NCBI GenBank assembly: GCA_965112735.1
Contig: CBCOSG010000001.1
Coordinates: forward strand, 1-64,000
DNA length: 64,000 nt
Source: Phaeosaccion multiseriatum
Taxonomy: Eukaryota > Ochrophyta, other classes
Direction of reading: 5' to 3'
The notes under the pieces were generated by a model, which ran no database searches, was not told the origin of the DNA, and was given only the letters and a program-made list of their open reading frames with translations. This document shows positions 38,410 through 47,811 of the stretch, piece by piece. The stretch's first letter is position 1. Every line of letters starts with the position of its first letter. A program made the position numbers and the translations under genes.

Positions 38410-38779
38410 AATTTGCGGCTTACATCAGCTTGTTCGTTATCCCCGTATACCTCAGTCCTCTCGTAGCAAATCTCCCGCTTTAAAGTCTTGCCCTCAAAAA
38501 AAGGGCCTTTGTTTAAAAATTTACTTACGAAAACCCAAAAAGCCTAACTCTGCCCTACGAAAGTTATGCCGAGTACGCCTAAGTACAGGCCGTCGAATCA
38601 GCGCCTACATTCCTGGCGAGGGCCACAACCTTCAGGAATTTAATTCTGTTTTGATTCGAGGAGGTCGAGCTAAAGATCTTCCTGGTGTCCGTTACCACGT
38701 CATTCGGGGCAAGTATGACTGTTTGGGTTTAATAAAGCGTACCACTTCTCGGTCCAAATATGGGGCCAGAAAACCATAA
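38351..38779 (+). CDS. rps12: ribosomal protein S12 (uS12)
   Basis: Small-subunit decoding-centre protein. The conserved body is complete: [64 protein letters not shown] and [15 protein letters not shown]. The normal first residues (MPTLNQL) are replaced. The only in-frame ATG (38351) lies inside the decayed trnR, which gives a 23-residue tRNA-derived extension and 142 aa in all. Initiation at a non-ATG codon such as ATT 38411 is the alternative. rps7 follows after 3 bp. Confidence 0.93.
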   Translation: MDRPSDFCPGGGKFKSYQIQICGLHQLVRYPRIPQSSRSKSPALKSCPQKKGLCLKIYLRKPKKPNSALRKLCRVRLSTGRRISAYIPGEGHNLQEFNSVLIRGGRAKDLPGVRYHVIRGKYDCLGLIKRTTSRSKYGARKP

Positions 38780-38782
38780 AAA

Positions 38783-39217
38783 ATGAGATTGAGCCAAAGT
38801 TCTGAAGGAAGTATTTTTTGTAAGCATCTCATTCGCCGCGGGGGTCGACTTCGAGCTCACAGCCTCGTAGGTAGCAGTCTGCGCTACCTCTACGAGCATC
38901 AACCGAAAAAGGCGGCTTATGTGTTTTTTCATGCTCTTCAACAGACTGAACCTATGGCTCAGGGAAAAACTTTTCCTGGCCGAAGAAAAAAGCAAGCCAA
39001 AGTACGATGGATTTCTTTCCCTCTCTGGAAAAAACGTCGTCAATACCTTAGTCTCCACTGGATTCTTCGTACGACTCCGAAGGGTCCACTATCTAAAAAT
39101 CTAGGTTCTTCCTTGTGTAAAGCCAGTCAGTCGACTGGCGAAGCCACTTTTCTAAAGCAGGCTTATCATCAACAAAGTTTAGAAGGTCGGCCTTATGCCA
39201 ACTATCGCTGGCACTAA
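38783..39217 (+). CDS. rps7: ribosomal protein S7 (uS7)
   Basis: Small-subunit head protein, 144 aa. Recognised by CKHLIRRGGRLRAHSLV and PKKAAYVFFHALQQ near the N-terminus, and by the C-terminal YANYRWH, the typical S7 ending. Pairing rps12-rps7 is the bacterial order. Start is ATG 38783. Confidence 0.9.
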   Translation: MRLSQSSEGSIFCKHLIRRGGRLRAHSLVGSSLRYLYEHQPKKAAYVFFHALQQTEPMAQGKTFPGRRKKQAKVRWISFPLWKKRRQYLSLHWILRTTPKGPLSKNLGSSLCKASQSTGEATFLKQAYHQQSLEGRPYANYRWH

Positions 39218-39269
39218 AAACTGAATCGGCTTTTGTGTATTAGAGGGCCAAGATCGTACTGATATTTGT

Positions 39270-39797
39270 ATGAAATTGTACCATAGGTATTTACAACCTA
39301 ATATGGAAATTATTCCTCTGAGCCAGGTGCGGGTAAAAAACCAGGAGGTGTGCGCTTATCTGCCTTTTCCTCCTCAGTGTTTTTCAACTTTGGTTTATCT
39401 AAAGTATCATACAAACACTGGGTATAAAATTTTATCTTGTATCTCCGGAGTGGATTACCCTTGCCGACAAAGTCGGTTGGAAGTGGTCTACGAAGTATTA
39501 AGTATCAAGTATAACCAACGCCTCCGTTTGCGAACTCTGTTTCAACCTAAAACCTTTAGATTTTTAGGTCTAGATTCAGTAACTAATATTTATATGGGCG
39601 CCAATTGGTGGGAAAGAGAAGTTTGGGATATGTTTGGTATCCTTTTTGAAAATCACCCCAGTTTACGGCGAATCTTAACGGATTACGGCTTTCAAGGCCA
39701 TCCTTTACGAAAAGATTTCCCATTGACAGGCTACGAAGAACTTAGGTACGACGATAGTGTGAAGAGAGTGGTAGGTAATCTTATCCAAAATTTATAG
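39270..39797 (+). CDS. nad9: NADH dehydrogenase subunit 9 (30-kDa)
   Basis: Complex I peripheral-arm subunit, 175 aa. Features: SCISGVDYPCRQSRLEVVYE, SVTNIYMGANWWEREVWDMF, FENHPSLRRILTDYGFQGHP and LRKDFPLTGYEELRYDD. Start is ATG 39270. Its leader and start are partly copied at 33104-33202. Confidence 0.96.
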   Translation: MKLYHRYLQPNMEIIPLSQVRVKNQEVCAYLPFPPQCFSTLVYLKYHTNTGYKILSCISGVDYPCRQSRLEVVYEVLSIKYNQRLRLRTLFQPKTFRFLGLDSVTNIYMGANWWEREVWDMFGILFENHPSLRRILTDYGFQGHPLRKDFPLTGYEELRYDDSVKRVVGNLIQNL

Positions 39798-39864
39798 AGG
39801 GAAAATATATTGGTTGTTGTGGACATTAGTGGGCCTGTATCATAAAGTTAAGCCAAACTTTGGT

Positions 39865-39935
39865 TGGAGTATAGCCAAGTGGAAAGGCAGCCGTTTTTGG
39901 CGCGGCCATCCAAGGTTCAAATCCTTGTACTCCAT
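39865..39935 (+). tRNA. trnQ: tRNA-Gln (UUG)
   Basis: Acceptor TGGAGTA/TACTCCA perfectly paired, anticodon loop TTTTGGC (TTG) on GCCGT/GCGGC, T-loop TTCAAAT. Confidence 0.93.
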
Positions 39936-39964
39936 AAAAGAATGCACAATTGAATACTATAGAG

Positions 39965-39986
39965 TCAATGCCTTGGATTGCAAATT
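39965..39986 (+). pseudogene. trnC anticodon-arm fragment
   Basis: The run caatgccttggattgcaaat matches the anticodon arm of trnC (33030-33049), without acceptor or T-arm. It is short, so chance cannot be fully excluded, but similar fragments are common in this genome. Confidence 0.6.
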
Positions 39987-40033
39987 CTATCAGGAGGATT
40001 TTATTTGGTTTCCAGCCTAGTTAGTAGATAAAT

Positions 40034-40105
40034 GCAGAAGTAACTCAAAGGTAGAGTGCAAGCTTGCCAAGTTTGAAGCTGAGGGTTCAAATCCCTTCTT
40101 TTGCT
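40034..40105 (+). tRNA. trnG: tRNA-Gly (GCC)
   Basis: Acceptor GCAGAAG/CTTTTGC, anticodon loop TTGCCAA (GCC) on CAAGC/GTTTG, T-loop TTCAAAT. It abuts trnR(UCU) with no spacer. Confidence 0.93.
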
Positions 40106-40178
40106 GGGTCCATAGCTCAGTTGGAAGAGCATTGGCCTTCTAAGCCAAACGTCATAGGTTCGAGTCCTATTGGACCCT
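40106..40178 (+). tRNA. trnR: tRNA-Arg (UCU)
   Basis: Perfect acceptor GGGTCCA/TGGACCC, anticodon loop CTTCTAA (TCT) on TTGGC/GCCAA, T-loop TTCGAGT. Confidence 0.95.
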
Positions 40179-40408
40179 GATCAGCCACTCCCGGAGGTTT
40201 GTCTTCATCATAGGCTGACAAGCCTTTTCTAAATAGGGAAAACTAACTCCAATAAAATTAGTTGGATTATTTTCCTCCTTGATCTCAGTATTTCTAATTA
40301 TCATTCTACTTATGTGTACAGGGGCTCAAATTTATATTCTTCTTATAGAGTTGAAGATTGAAGAGATATTTTTAGAAAGACCCAGCTGAATGTATTGTAT
40401 CAAATCTT
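40179..40408. other. spacer between trnR(UCU) and rpl6
   Basis: A frame without ATG (about 40250-40393) would encode a 45-residue peptide with one hydrophobic span (VGLFSSLISVFLIIILLM) and an acidic tail. It may be a small membrane protein using a non-standard start, or chance. No tRNA is seen. Confidence 0.35.
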
Positions 40409-40924
40409 ATGCGCAAAAGACGACTTTATATATCCGACAAAGTTTGTTGTGTTATTGAAAACCAAATTTTACGAATCGAAGGACCTTTGGGGGAAAAATC
40501 CTTAGTTCTTCCTCGTGGTTTAGGCCTCCGTTGGAGTCAAGGCCGTTTAGATTATCTACCAAATTGGCGACTGCGAAAACTAGAAGCTAGTTTCTACGAC
40601 GTTTTAAAAAAAACCATCCAAGGAGTGCATCAAGGTTTTGTCTTACATTTAGATATTTTAGGTGTGGGATATAAAGCGGAGGTCCAAGATAAGGATTTAC
40701 GCCTAAAATTGGGCAAAAGCAAAATAGATGTCATGGATTTAGGCTATGGTATTGATGTTAAATGCCTAAAACCTCGACATATGTTTTTGCAAGCCGCAGA
40801 AGGAAATTTTCTCCGTCAAACTGCTGCTAATATCCGTAGTCTTCACCCTCCGGAAGTTTATAAGCAAAAGGGCATTTTTTATCGAGGAGAAAAATCTGTG
40901 ACCAAACAAGGGAAAGTAAATTAA
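40409..40924 (+). CDS. rpl6: ribosomal protein L6 (uL6)
   Basis: Large-subunit protein, 171 aa. Fits uL6 by IEGPLGEKSLVLPRGL, LKKTIQGVHQGFVLHLDILG and VGYKAEVQDKDLRLKLG in the first half, and IRSLHPPEVYKQKGIFYRGE at the C-terminus. Start is ATG 40409. It is the innermost gene of the arm; its twin points at it from the other arm with about 120 bp between stops. Confidence 0.93.
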   Translation: MRKRRLYISDKVCCVIENQILRIEGPLGEKSLVLPRGLGLRWSQGRLDYLPNWRLRKLEASFYDVLKKTIQGVHQGFVLHLDILGVGYKAEVQDKDLRLKLGKSKIDVMDLGYGIDVKCLKPRHMFLQAAEGNFLRQTAANIRSLHPPEVYKQKGIFYRGEKSVTKQGKVN

Positions 40925-40968
40925 AGAATTACGCCTCTACATATGCTAAAGAAAAAAGATAGGGGGTC

Positions 40969-41004
40969 TAGGCTCTAGTAGTAGTACCGTACTACTTAAT
41001 CCTT
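40969..41004. other. 36-bp spacer between the inverted-repeat arms
   Basis: The only sequence between the two arms. It contains a perfect odd-length palindrome, agtagtaccgtactact (40980-40996), so it can itself fold. Transcription from both arms converges here. It may be a terminator or a recombination or replication turn-around site. Confidence 0.8.
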
Positions 41005-41048
41005 GACCCCCTATCTTTTTTCTTTAGCATATGTAGAGGCGTAATTCT

Positions 41049-41564
41049 TTAATTTACTTTCCCTTGTTTGGTCACAGATTTTTCTCCTCGATAAAAAATG
41101 CCCTTTTGCTTATAAACTTCCGGAGGGTGAAGACTACGGATATTAGCAGCAGTTTGACGGAGAAAATTTCCTTCTGCGGCTTGCAAAAACATATGTCGAG
41201 GTTTTAGGCATTTAACATCAATACCATAGCCTAAATCCATGACATCTATTTTGCTTTTGCCCAATTTTAGGCGTAAATCCTTATCTTGGACCTCCGCTTT
41301 ATATCCCACACCTAAAATATCTAAATGTAAGACAAAACCTTGATGCACTCCTTGGATGGTTTTTTTTAAAACGTCGTAGAAACTAGCTTCTAGTTTTCGC
41401 AGTCGCCAATTTGGTAGATAATCTAAACGGCCTTGACTCCAACGGAGGCCTAAACCACGAGGAAGAACTAAGGATTTTTCCCCCAAAGGTCCTTCGATTC
41501 GTAAAATTTGGTTTTCAATAACACAACAAACTTTGTCGGATATATAAAGTCGTCTTTTGCGCAT
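41049..41564 (-). CDS. rpl6: ribosomal protein L6, arm B copy
   Basis: Identical in translation to 40409-40924. Its stop codon faces that of the arm A copy. Confidence 0.93.
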   Translation of the reverse strand: MRKRRLYISDKVCCVIENQILRIEGPLGEKSLVLPRGLGLRWSQGRLDYLPNWRLRKLEASFYDVLKKTIQGVHQGFVLHLDILGVGYKAEVQDKDLRLKLGKSKIDVMDLGYGIDVKCLKPRHMFLQAAEGNFLRQTAANIRSLHPPEVYKQKGIFYRGEKSVTKQGKVN

Positions 41565-41794
41565 AAGATTTGATACAATACATTCAGCTGGGTCTTTCTA
41601 AAAATATCTCTTCAATCTTCAACTCTATAAGAAGAATATAAATTTGAGCCCCTGTACACATAAGTAGAATGATAATTAGAAATACTGAGATCAAGGAGGA
41701 AAATAATCCAACTAATTTTATTGGAGTTAGTTTTCCCTATTTAGAAAAGGCTTGTCAGCCTATGATGAAGACAAACCTCCGGGAGTGGCTGATC

Positions 41795-41867
41795 AGGGTC
41801 CAATAGGACTCGAACCTATGACGTTTGGCTTAGAAGGCCAATGCTCTTCCAACTGAGCTATGGACCC
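41795..41867 (-). tRNA. trnR: tRNA-Arg (UCU), arm B copy
   Basis: Reverse complement of 40106-40178, with the same cloverleaf. Confidence 0.95.
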
Positions 41868-41939
41868 AGCAAAAGAAGGGATTTGAACCCTCAGCTTCAA
41901 ACTTGGCAAGCTTGCACTCTACCTTTGAGTTACTTCTGC
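41868..41939 (-). tRNA. trnG: tRNA-Gly (GCC), arm B copy
   Basis: Reverse complement of 40034-40105. Confidence 0.93.
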
Positions 41940-41986
41940 ATTTATCTACTAACTAGGCTGGAAACCAAATAAAATCCTCCTGATAG

Positions 41987-42008
41987 AATTTGCAATCCAA
42001 GGCATTGA
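41987..42008 (-). pseudogene. trnC anticodon-arm fragment, arm B copy
   Basis: Mirror of 39965-39986. Confidence 0.6.
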
Positions 42009-42037
42009 CTCTATAGTATTCAATTGTGCATTCTTTT

Positions 42038-42108
42038 ATGGAGTACAAGGATTTGAACCTTGGATGGCCGCGCCAAAAACGGCTGCCTTTCCACTTGGCT
42101 ATACTCCA
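42038..42108 (-). tRNA. trnQ: tRNA-Gln (UUG), arm B copy
   Basis: Reverse complement of 39865-39935. Confidence 0.93.
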
Positions 42109-42175
42109 ACCAAAGTTTGGCTTAACTTTATGATACAGGCCCACTAATGTCCACAACAACCAATATATTTTCCCT

Positions 42176-42703
42176 CTATAAATTTTGGATAAGATTACCT
42201 ACCACTCTCTTCACACTATCGTCGTACCTAAGTTCTTCGTAGCCTGTCAATGGGAAATCTTTTCGTAAAGGATGGCCTTGAAAGCCGTAATCCGTTAAGA
42301 TTCGCCGTAAACTGGGGTGATTTTCAAAAAGGATACCAAACATATCCCAAACTTCTCTTTCCCACCAATTGGCGCCCATATAAATATTAGTTACTGAATC
42401 TAGACCTAAAAATCTAAAGGTTTTAGGTTGAAACAGAGTTCGCAAACGGAGGCGTTGGTTATACTTGATACTTAATACTTCGTAGACCACTTCCAACCGA
42501 CTTTGTCGGCAAGGGTAATCCACTCCGGAGATACAAGATAAAATTTTATACCCAGTGTTTGTATGATACTTTAGATAAACCAAAGTTGAAAAACACTGAG
42601 GAGGAAAAGGCAGATAAGCGCACACCTCCTGGTTTTTTACCCGCACCTGGCTCAGAGGAATAATTTCCATATTAGGTTGTAAATACCTATGGTACAATTT
42701 CAT
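42176..42703 (-). CDS. nad9: NADH dehydrogenase subunit 9, arm B copy
   Basis: Same 175-aa product as 39270-39797. Confidence 0.96.
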   Translation of the reverse strand: MKLYHRYLQPNMEIIPLSQVRVKNQEVCAYLPFPPQCFSTLVYLKYHTNTGYKILSCISGVDYPCRQSRLEVVYEVLSIKYNQRLRLRTLFQPKTFRFLGLDSVTNIYMGANWWEREVWDMFGILFENHPSLRRILTDYGFQGHPLRKDFPLTGYEELRYDDSVKRVVGNLIQNL

Positions 42704-42755
42704 ACAAATATCAGTACGATCTTGGCCCTCTAATACACAAAAGCCGATTCAGTTT

Positions 42756-43190
42756 TTAGTGCCAGCGATAGTTGGCATAAGGCCGACCTTCTAAACTTTG
42801 TTGATGATAAGCCTGCTTTAGAAAAGTGGCTTCGCCAGTCGACTGACTGGCTTTACACAAGGAAGAACCTAGATTTTTAGATAGTGGACCCTTCGGAGTC
42901 GTACGAAGAATCCAGTGGAGACTAAGGTATTGACGACGTTTTTTCCAGAGAGGGAAAGAAATCCATCGTACTTTGGCTTGCTTTTTTCTTCGGCCAGGAA
43001 AAGTTTTTCCCTGAGCCATAGGTTCAGTCTGTTGAAGAGCATGAAAAAACACATAAGCCGCCTTTTTCGGTTGATGCTCGTAGAGGTAGCGCAGACTGCT
43101 ACCTACGAGGCTGTGAGCTCGAAGTCGACCCCCGCGGCGAATGAGATGCTTACAAAAAATACTTCCTTCAGAACTTTGGCTCAATCTCAT
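42756..43190 (-). CDS. rps7: ribosomal protein S7, arm B copy
   Basis: Same 144-aa product as 38783-39217. Confidence 0.9.
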   Translation of the reverse strand: MRLSQSSEGSIFCKHLIRRGGRLRAHSLVGSSLRYLYEHQPKKAAYVFFHALQQTEPMAQGKTFPGRRKKQAKVRWISFPLWKKRRQYLSLHWILRTTPKGPLSKNLGSSLCKASQSTGEATFLKQAYHQQSLEGRPYANYRWH

Positions 43191-43193
43191 TTT

Positions 43194-43622
43194 TTATGGT
43201 TTTCTGGCCCCATATTTGGACCGAGAAGTGGTACGCTTTATTAAACCCAAACAGTCATACTTGCCCCGAATGACGTGGTAACGGACACCAGGAAGATCTT
43301 TAGCTCGACCTCCTCGAATCAAAACAGAATTAAATTCCTGAAGGTTGTGGCCCTCGCCAGGAATGTAGGCGCTGATTCGACGGCCTGTACTTAGGCGTAC
43401 TCGGCATAACTTTCGTAGGGCAGAGTTAGGCTTTTTGGGTTTTCGTAAGTAAATTTTTAAACAAAGGCCCTTTTTTTGAGGGCAAGACTTTAAAGCGGGA
43501 GATTTGCTACGAGAGGACTGAGGTATACGGGGATAACGAACAAGCTGATGTAAGCCGCAAATTTGGATTTGGTAAGATTTGAACTTACCACCGCCGGGAC
43601 AGAAATCTGACGGCCTATCCAT
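43194..43622 (-). CDS. rps12: ribosomal protein S12, arm B copy
   Basis: Same frame as 38351-38779, including the tRNA-derived N-terminal part and the uncertain start. Confidence 0.93.
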   Translation of the reverse strand: MDRPSDFCPGGGKFKSYQIQICGLHQLVRYPRIPQSSRSKSPALKSCPQKKGLCLKIYLRKPKKPNSALRKLCRVRLSTGRRISAYIPGEGHNLQEFNSVLIRGGRAKDLPGVRYHVIRGKYDCLGLIKRTTSRSKYGARKP

Positions 43623-43632
43623 ACAAATCCAG
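43564..43632 (-). pseudogene. decayed tRNA-Arg copy, arm B
   Basis: Mirror of 38341-38409, overlapping the rps12 5' end. Confidence 0.8.
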
Positions 43633-43958
43633 GAACCTTTCTAAGCACCAATGGATCAGACTGATGCTTAAATGCCAAGGTTGCTTACTGAATGCCACGG
43701 CTTCCTTGGGGGTTGGCATCACCCTTTTCCGCCTTCTAACCCCTTCCTCGAAAGAGGTATCTTCGGCGGAAGCTTGCAAGAGAAACCCATTTATCTATCC
43801 TCTTTATTTTAGCTAGTATCGGCCTATATGGCCAATATTGGCTATAATGGGAATATAGGTAGATGGCCCAGATCCGGACCTGGGACTAATGTAGCAGATG
43901 TAAGACTTTAAACCGAGGATTTCCTCGTTAGACTGGGGATTTATTCGTTCATGCATAC
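43633..43958. other. hairpin-rich spacer upstream of rps12, arm B
   Basis: Mirror of 38015-38340, with the same cluster of palindromes. Confidence 0.6.
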
Positions 43959-44032
43959 GGGCGGAGGTAGGATTCGAACCTACGACTTTTAGATCATGAG
44001 CCTAACAAGCTGGCCAACTGCTCTACTCCACC
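43959..44032 (-). tRNA. trnfM: tRNA-Met (CAU), probable initiator, arm B copy
   Basis: Reverse complement of 37941-38014. Confidence 0.88.
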
Positions 44033-44057
44033 ATGGTATGAAAAGACTATGTGAGTC

Positions 44058-44125
44058 CTAGGTCTAAAAAACTTTACCAATCAAACTACCTCCACTGCCT
44101 AAGCTTCGCGCAGTAGACTCACTTA
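44058..44125 (-). pseudogene. rps8 3'-end fragment, arm B copy
   Basis: Mirror of 37848-37915. Confidence 0.85.
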
Positions 44126-44211
44126 TAATTCCATAGCTTAATAGCATAGAAGACAAAATAATTTACTTAGGGGTATTATACCCCTTTAGCAACTTACCTA
44201 TCTCTACACTA

Positions 44212-45071
44212 TTAAGGTTTTTCGACTCGATCTTCAAGTTGAGCCTTATATAGTTCTCCGTAATGATCAAGAGCCGCGTTATACTCTTGAAGAAGCCAAT
44301 CTATTGCTCCTATATCCAGTTTCCCCGACGCCGTCTTCATCAGGTCTGAGGGGACTCTCCTGCTTTCGAGGGCCCGGAATTTCGTGACACTCTCTTGAGT
44401 GTCCGCAGTGAAGTTATCGAACGTCGAAGAATAGAAATTTTGCAGCGACGACCTTCCATCTAGACCGTAAAAGAACTTTCCGACCCACACATCTGCCACT
44501 AGCCCCCCGCTACAATTATTTGAATTCTTTTGCCGTGTTCTACAGCCACTTCCCACACTATTCTTTTTTTTGTAAACCCTTTAGCGTGGAGTACTCCAGG
44601 ATTCAAAAAACACTCCTGAAACAGTCGTGTGGTTGATCGCACATACGCCGGCAGTAAATAGAGACAGGCCAATAAGGAGAGTAAACCTATGAGATAAAAC
44701 AAAATAGAGTATTTTGGTGGTAGACCGATTCCGAGGATAAATGACGAATACAAGAGAGTTTGTACTTTTGCCAAACCTTCGTGTCCCAGACTATCCTGGT
44801 AAAGAGATGCGACATAACTGCCCTCTCTACACCGGGTTTTATCCTTTCTAAACTTGGGTAAAATTACCTCTTTATGGTAGTAAAAAATCCACCCCAGATG
44901 GACGCTGAATTGCACTAGTGAACACACGATATCAAACCTACCCTCAAACAGTCCAAGGGAGGAAATGACAAAGGTTAAAAAGTAGGCTACAAACAGTATT
45001 ACAAACCAAACCTCTGTATCCAAATCTGTTATTCGTTTCCACATACGACGCAGCATGTATTTAAACATCAT
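44212..45071 (-). pseudogene. orf286: orf286 with frameshift, arm B copy
   Basis: Mirror of 36902-37761. The same one-base deficit lies at a run of six C (44503-44508), so both arms carry the frameshift. Confidence 0.75.
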
Positions 45072-45077
45072 AAGCCT

Positions 45078-45473
45078 AATTAGTAAGGATCAGCTACACC
45101 GCTTACACGACTTTCACTACCCTCCTATTCACGTTTTCGTCTAAAACGAGGCCTAGACAATGCTTGAGGACAAGTTTCTGGCTTAGATGCTTTCAGCCAT
45201 TCTCTTCTAGAGATGTAGCTACCCGACACTGCATGTGCTCACACAACCGGTACACCATGGATCCCCGAAATTCGGTCCTCTCGTACTAGAATTTCTTCCC
45301 TTAGATTGTTGTCCACAGTAGATAGGGACCAAACTGTCTCACGACGTTCTAAACCCAACTCACGTACCACTTTCATGGGCGAACAGCCCAACCCTTGGAA
45401 GCTTTTTCTCCTCCAGGATGTGATGAGTCGACATCGAGGTGCCAAACCCTTCCGTCGATAGGAGCTCTCGAGA

Positions 45474-45509
<36 letters not shown>

Positions 45510-45814
45510 TATGAGCGGTGAAGTGCCCATATGCACATCCACCGGATCTGTATGGCCGACTTTCGTCTCTGTTCGACTTGTGAGTCTTACAGTCAGGCAC
45601 ACATCAAGCCATTCCGCCTTTTCTTCCTTCATGGAAGGGTGTACCTTTGCGTACCCCCGTTACTCTTTAGGAGGCTGCCGTCCCAGCCAAACTACCCGTC
45701 TGAGCCTGTCCCAAGTCAGGTGAAGAAAGCTAGACTGAAGGAGGGTGGTCTTTCATCTGCGGCATAACCTCCCACCTACTACTACGCAACCTATGTCATG
45801 CTTCCCAGCTCAAA

Positions 45815-45848
<34 letters not shown>

Positions 45849-45924
45849 CTGCAGCGAGGTCGCCTCTTCACGACCATGGGAATTTCACTGAGTCCGTGTT
45901 GGAGACAGCGGAGCAGTCGTTACA

Positions 45925-45955
<31 letters not shown>

Positions 45956-46041
45956 TCAGTTTTGCTACCTTAGGACCGTCAGAGTTACAGCCGCCGTTTA
46001 CTGGGCATTCTCCCTAAAAGCTTCCACTTTCGGGTCTTCCG

Positions 46042-46079
<38 letters not shown>

Positions 46080-47803
46080 TTTACAACTTCGCAGAGTCCT
46101 GTGTTTTTACTAAACAGTCGCCGCTCCCACTTTAGTGCCAAGCCTACAAAGGCTTCCTCCTTCTACCGAAGCCACGGAGTCATTTTGCCGAGTTCCTTCA
46201 ACACGGTTCTCTCAAAAGGCCTGAGTGTACTCCACCCATTCACCTGTGTCGGTTTACGATACGGTGCCGCTCCTAGAAGTATTTCCTGGAAGCTGAGCTA
46301 AAGCAGAGGAGACCAGCTATACTCCTCTACTTCCTCTGCCAGCTTCGTCCTGTCTAAGATCTCCCATCAACCCTGGCTTTCGTCAGCAGTCTTAGGGACC
46401 GTCTTTATGGCTTGAGATTAGCTCAAGCCCCCACGAAGAAGAAATCTGTCGTGGAAACCCTTGAATTTAAGGCCACCAGGATCCTCCTGGTTTGTTGCTA
46501 CTCATGTCAGTATTCTCGATTCCGATATCTCCAATGAAGGTTGCCCCTCATCTTCCTCGACCTACGGAAGGTTCTGCTACCACCCTGTAGGGTTTGAGGC
46601 TTCGGTAGGAAAGATTAGTCCCAAACATTGTGGGCGCAAAAAACTTCGACCAGTGAGCTGTTACGCATTCTTTAAAGGATGACTGCTACCAAGCCTACCT
46701 CCTGGCTGTCTTTAGCTCGTCACCTCCTTCTTCACTTCCTTTCCTTTGGGGACCTTAACCATCAATCTGGGCTGTTTCCCTTTTGACCAAGGACCTTCGC
46801 ACCCATGGTCTGTCTGCCTTGATTGAAGACGTATCCTGTATTCGCAGTTTGCCATAAGTCAGTAAGATTTTGCCTCCCCTTTCCTACGACAGTGCTCTAC
46901 CCCGGATTTCCCATTAAGACGCTCTACTTCAATAGATTTCGCAGAAAACCAGCTATCTCCGACTTTGATTGGCCTTTCACCCCTAAGATCAAATCATCCC
47001 AGTATTTTGCCACATACACGGGTTCGGTCCTCCAAAGAAAGTTGCCTTGTCTTTTTCAACCTGTTCAATCTTAGCTCAGTCGGTTTCGGGTAAAAAAAAT
47101 TGGGACTCCACGAAGTTTTACTCCTCGATTGACCTTTGCCTTCCTAAACTTAAGCTTGCCCCTAATCTTTTACTCACTGACCCATTATACAAAAGGTAGG
47201 CTGTCACTTCCACAAAGCTTCAACACCTAAAAGGCAGGGAGTTTCAGGACATTTCACAGCAGAAATCTCTGTTTCACCTTTCTCTCACGATACTTGTTCA
47301 CTATGGGTGGCCCAGTCTATTTAGGCTTTGAGGATGGCTCCCCAATATTCCTTGTCTATCGCCAGAAAAGTACTTGAATCCTCTCCTTTTCTTCCCCTAC
47401 GGGACTTGTACCTTCTATGGTTTTCTTCTCCATCCAATGTTTTATTGAGCTGGAGTCGTTTTTTAATTTGGATCTTTCAAGGTCGTCTAGGAGAGAGCCT
47501 ACACCGTTTTCGCTCACCGCTACTTACGGTATCTCGGTTGATTTCTCTTAAGCAGATTACTTAGATGTTTCAGTTTGTCTGCCCTCTTCTTTGCAGGCTT
47601 TACTGGCCTGTTTTTCCTCAAACGGAATGGTTTTCCAAGGTAGAAGGTCGAAGTGCACAGGTCGAAGACCTTCCTCCGAGCTTTCGTTGTTGTCTACGTC
47701 TACAGAGGCTGGGCCCCTAGGCATTCCCTCCATGCCCTTTGTGAAGATTTTCTTTATTTTGCTTGAAGCTTGTCACAAACTTCACAAATGGAAGAAAAAT
47801 CTT
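45078..47803 (-). rRNA. rnl: large subunit ribosomal RNA, arm B copy
   Basis: Reverse complement of 34170-36895; ends are estimated. Confidence 0.96.
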
Positions 47804-47811
47804 GTCAGCTC

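Larger units (their letters stand above)
25477..40968 (+). repeat. large inverted repeat, arm A
   Basis: Each base x pairs with base 81973-x on the other strand, from 25477/56496 to 40968/41005. I compared both borders, and gene coordinates fit the relation throughout. The arm is 15,492 bp and starts inside cob. Each arm holds a full set of both rRNA genes, 8 tRNAs, 7 ribosomal protein genes, nad9, nad11, atp8 and four unidentified ORFs. Confidence 0.96.

Noticed and set aside
39814-40020. A 68-codon frame after nad9
   Set aside because: It runs through trnQ and the trnC fragment, so the tRNA explains the sequence; the start codon is not ATG.
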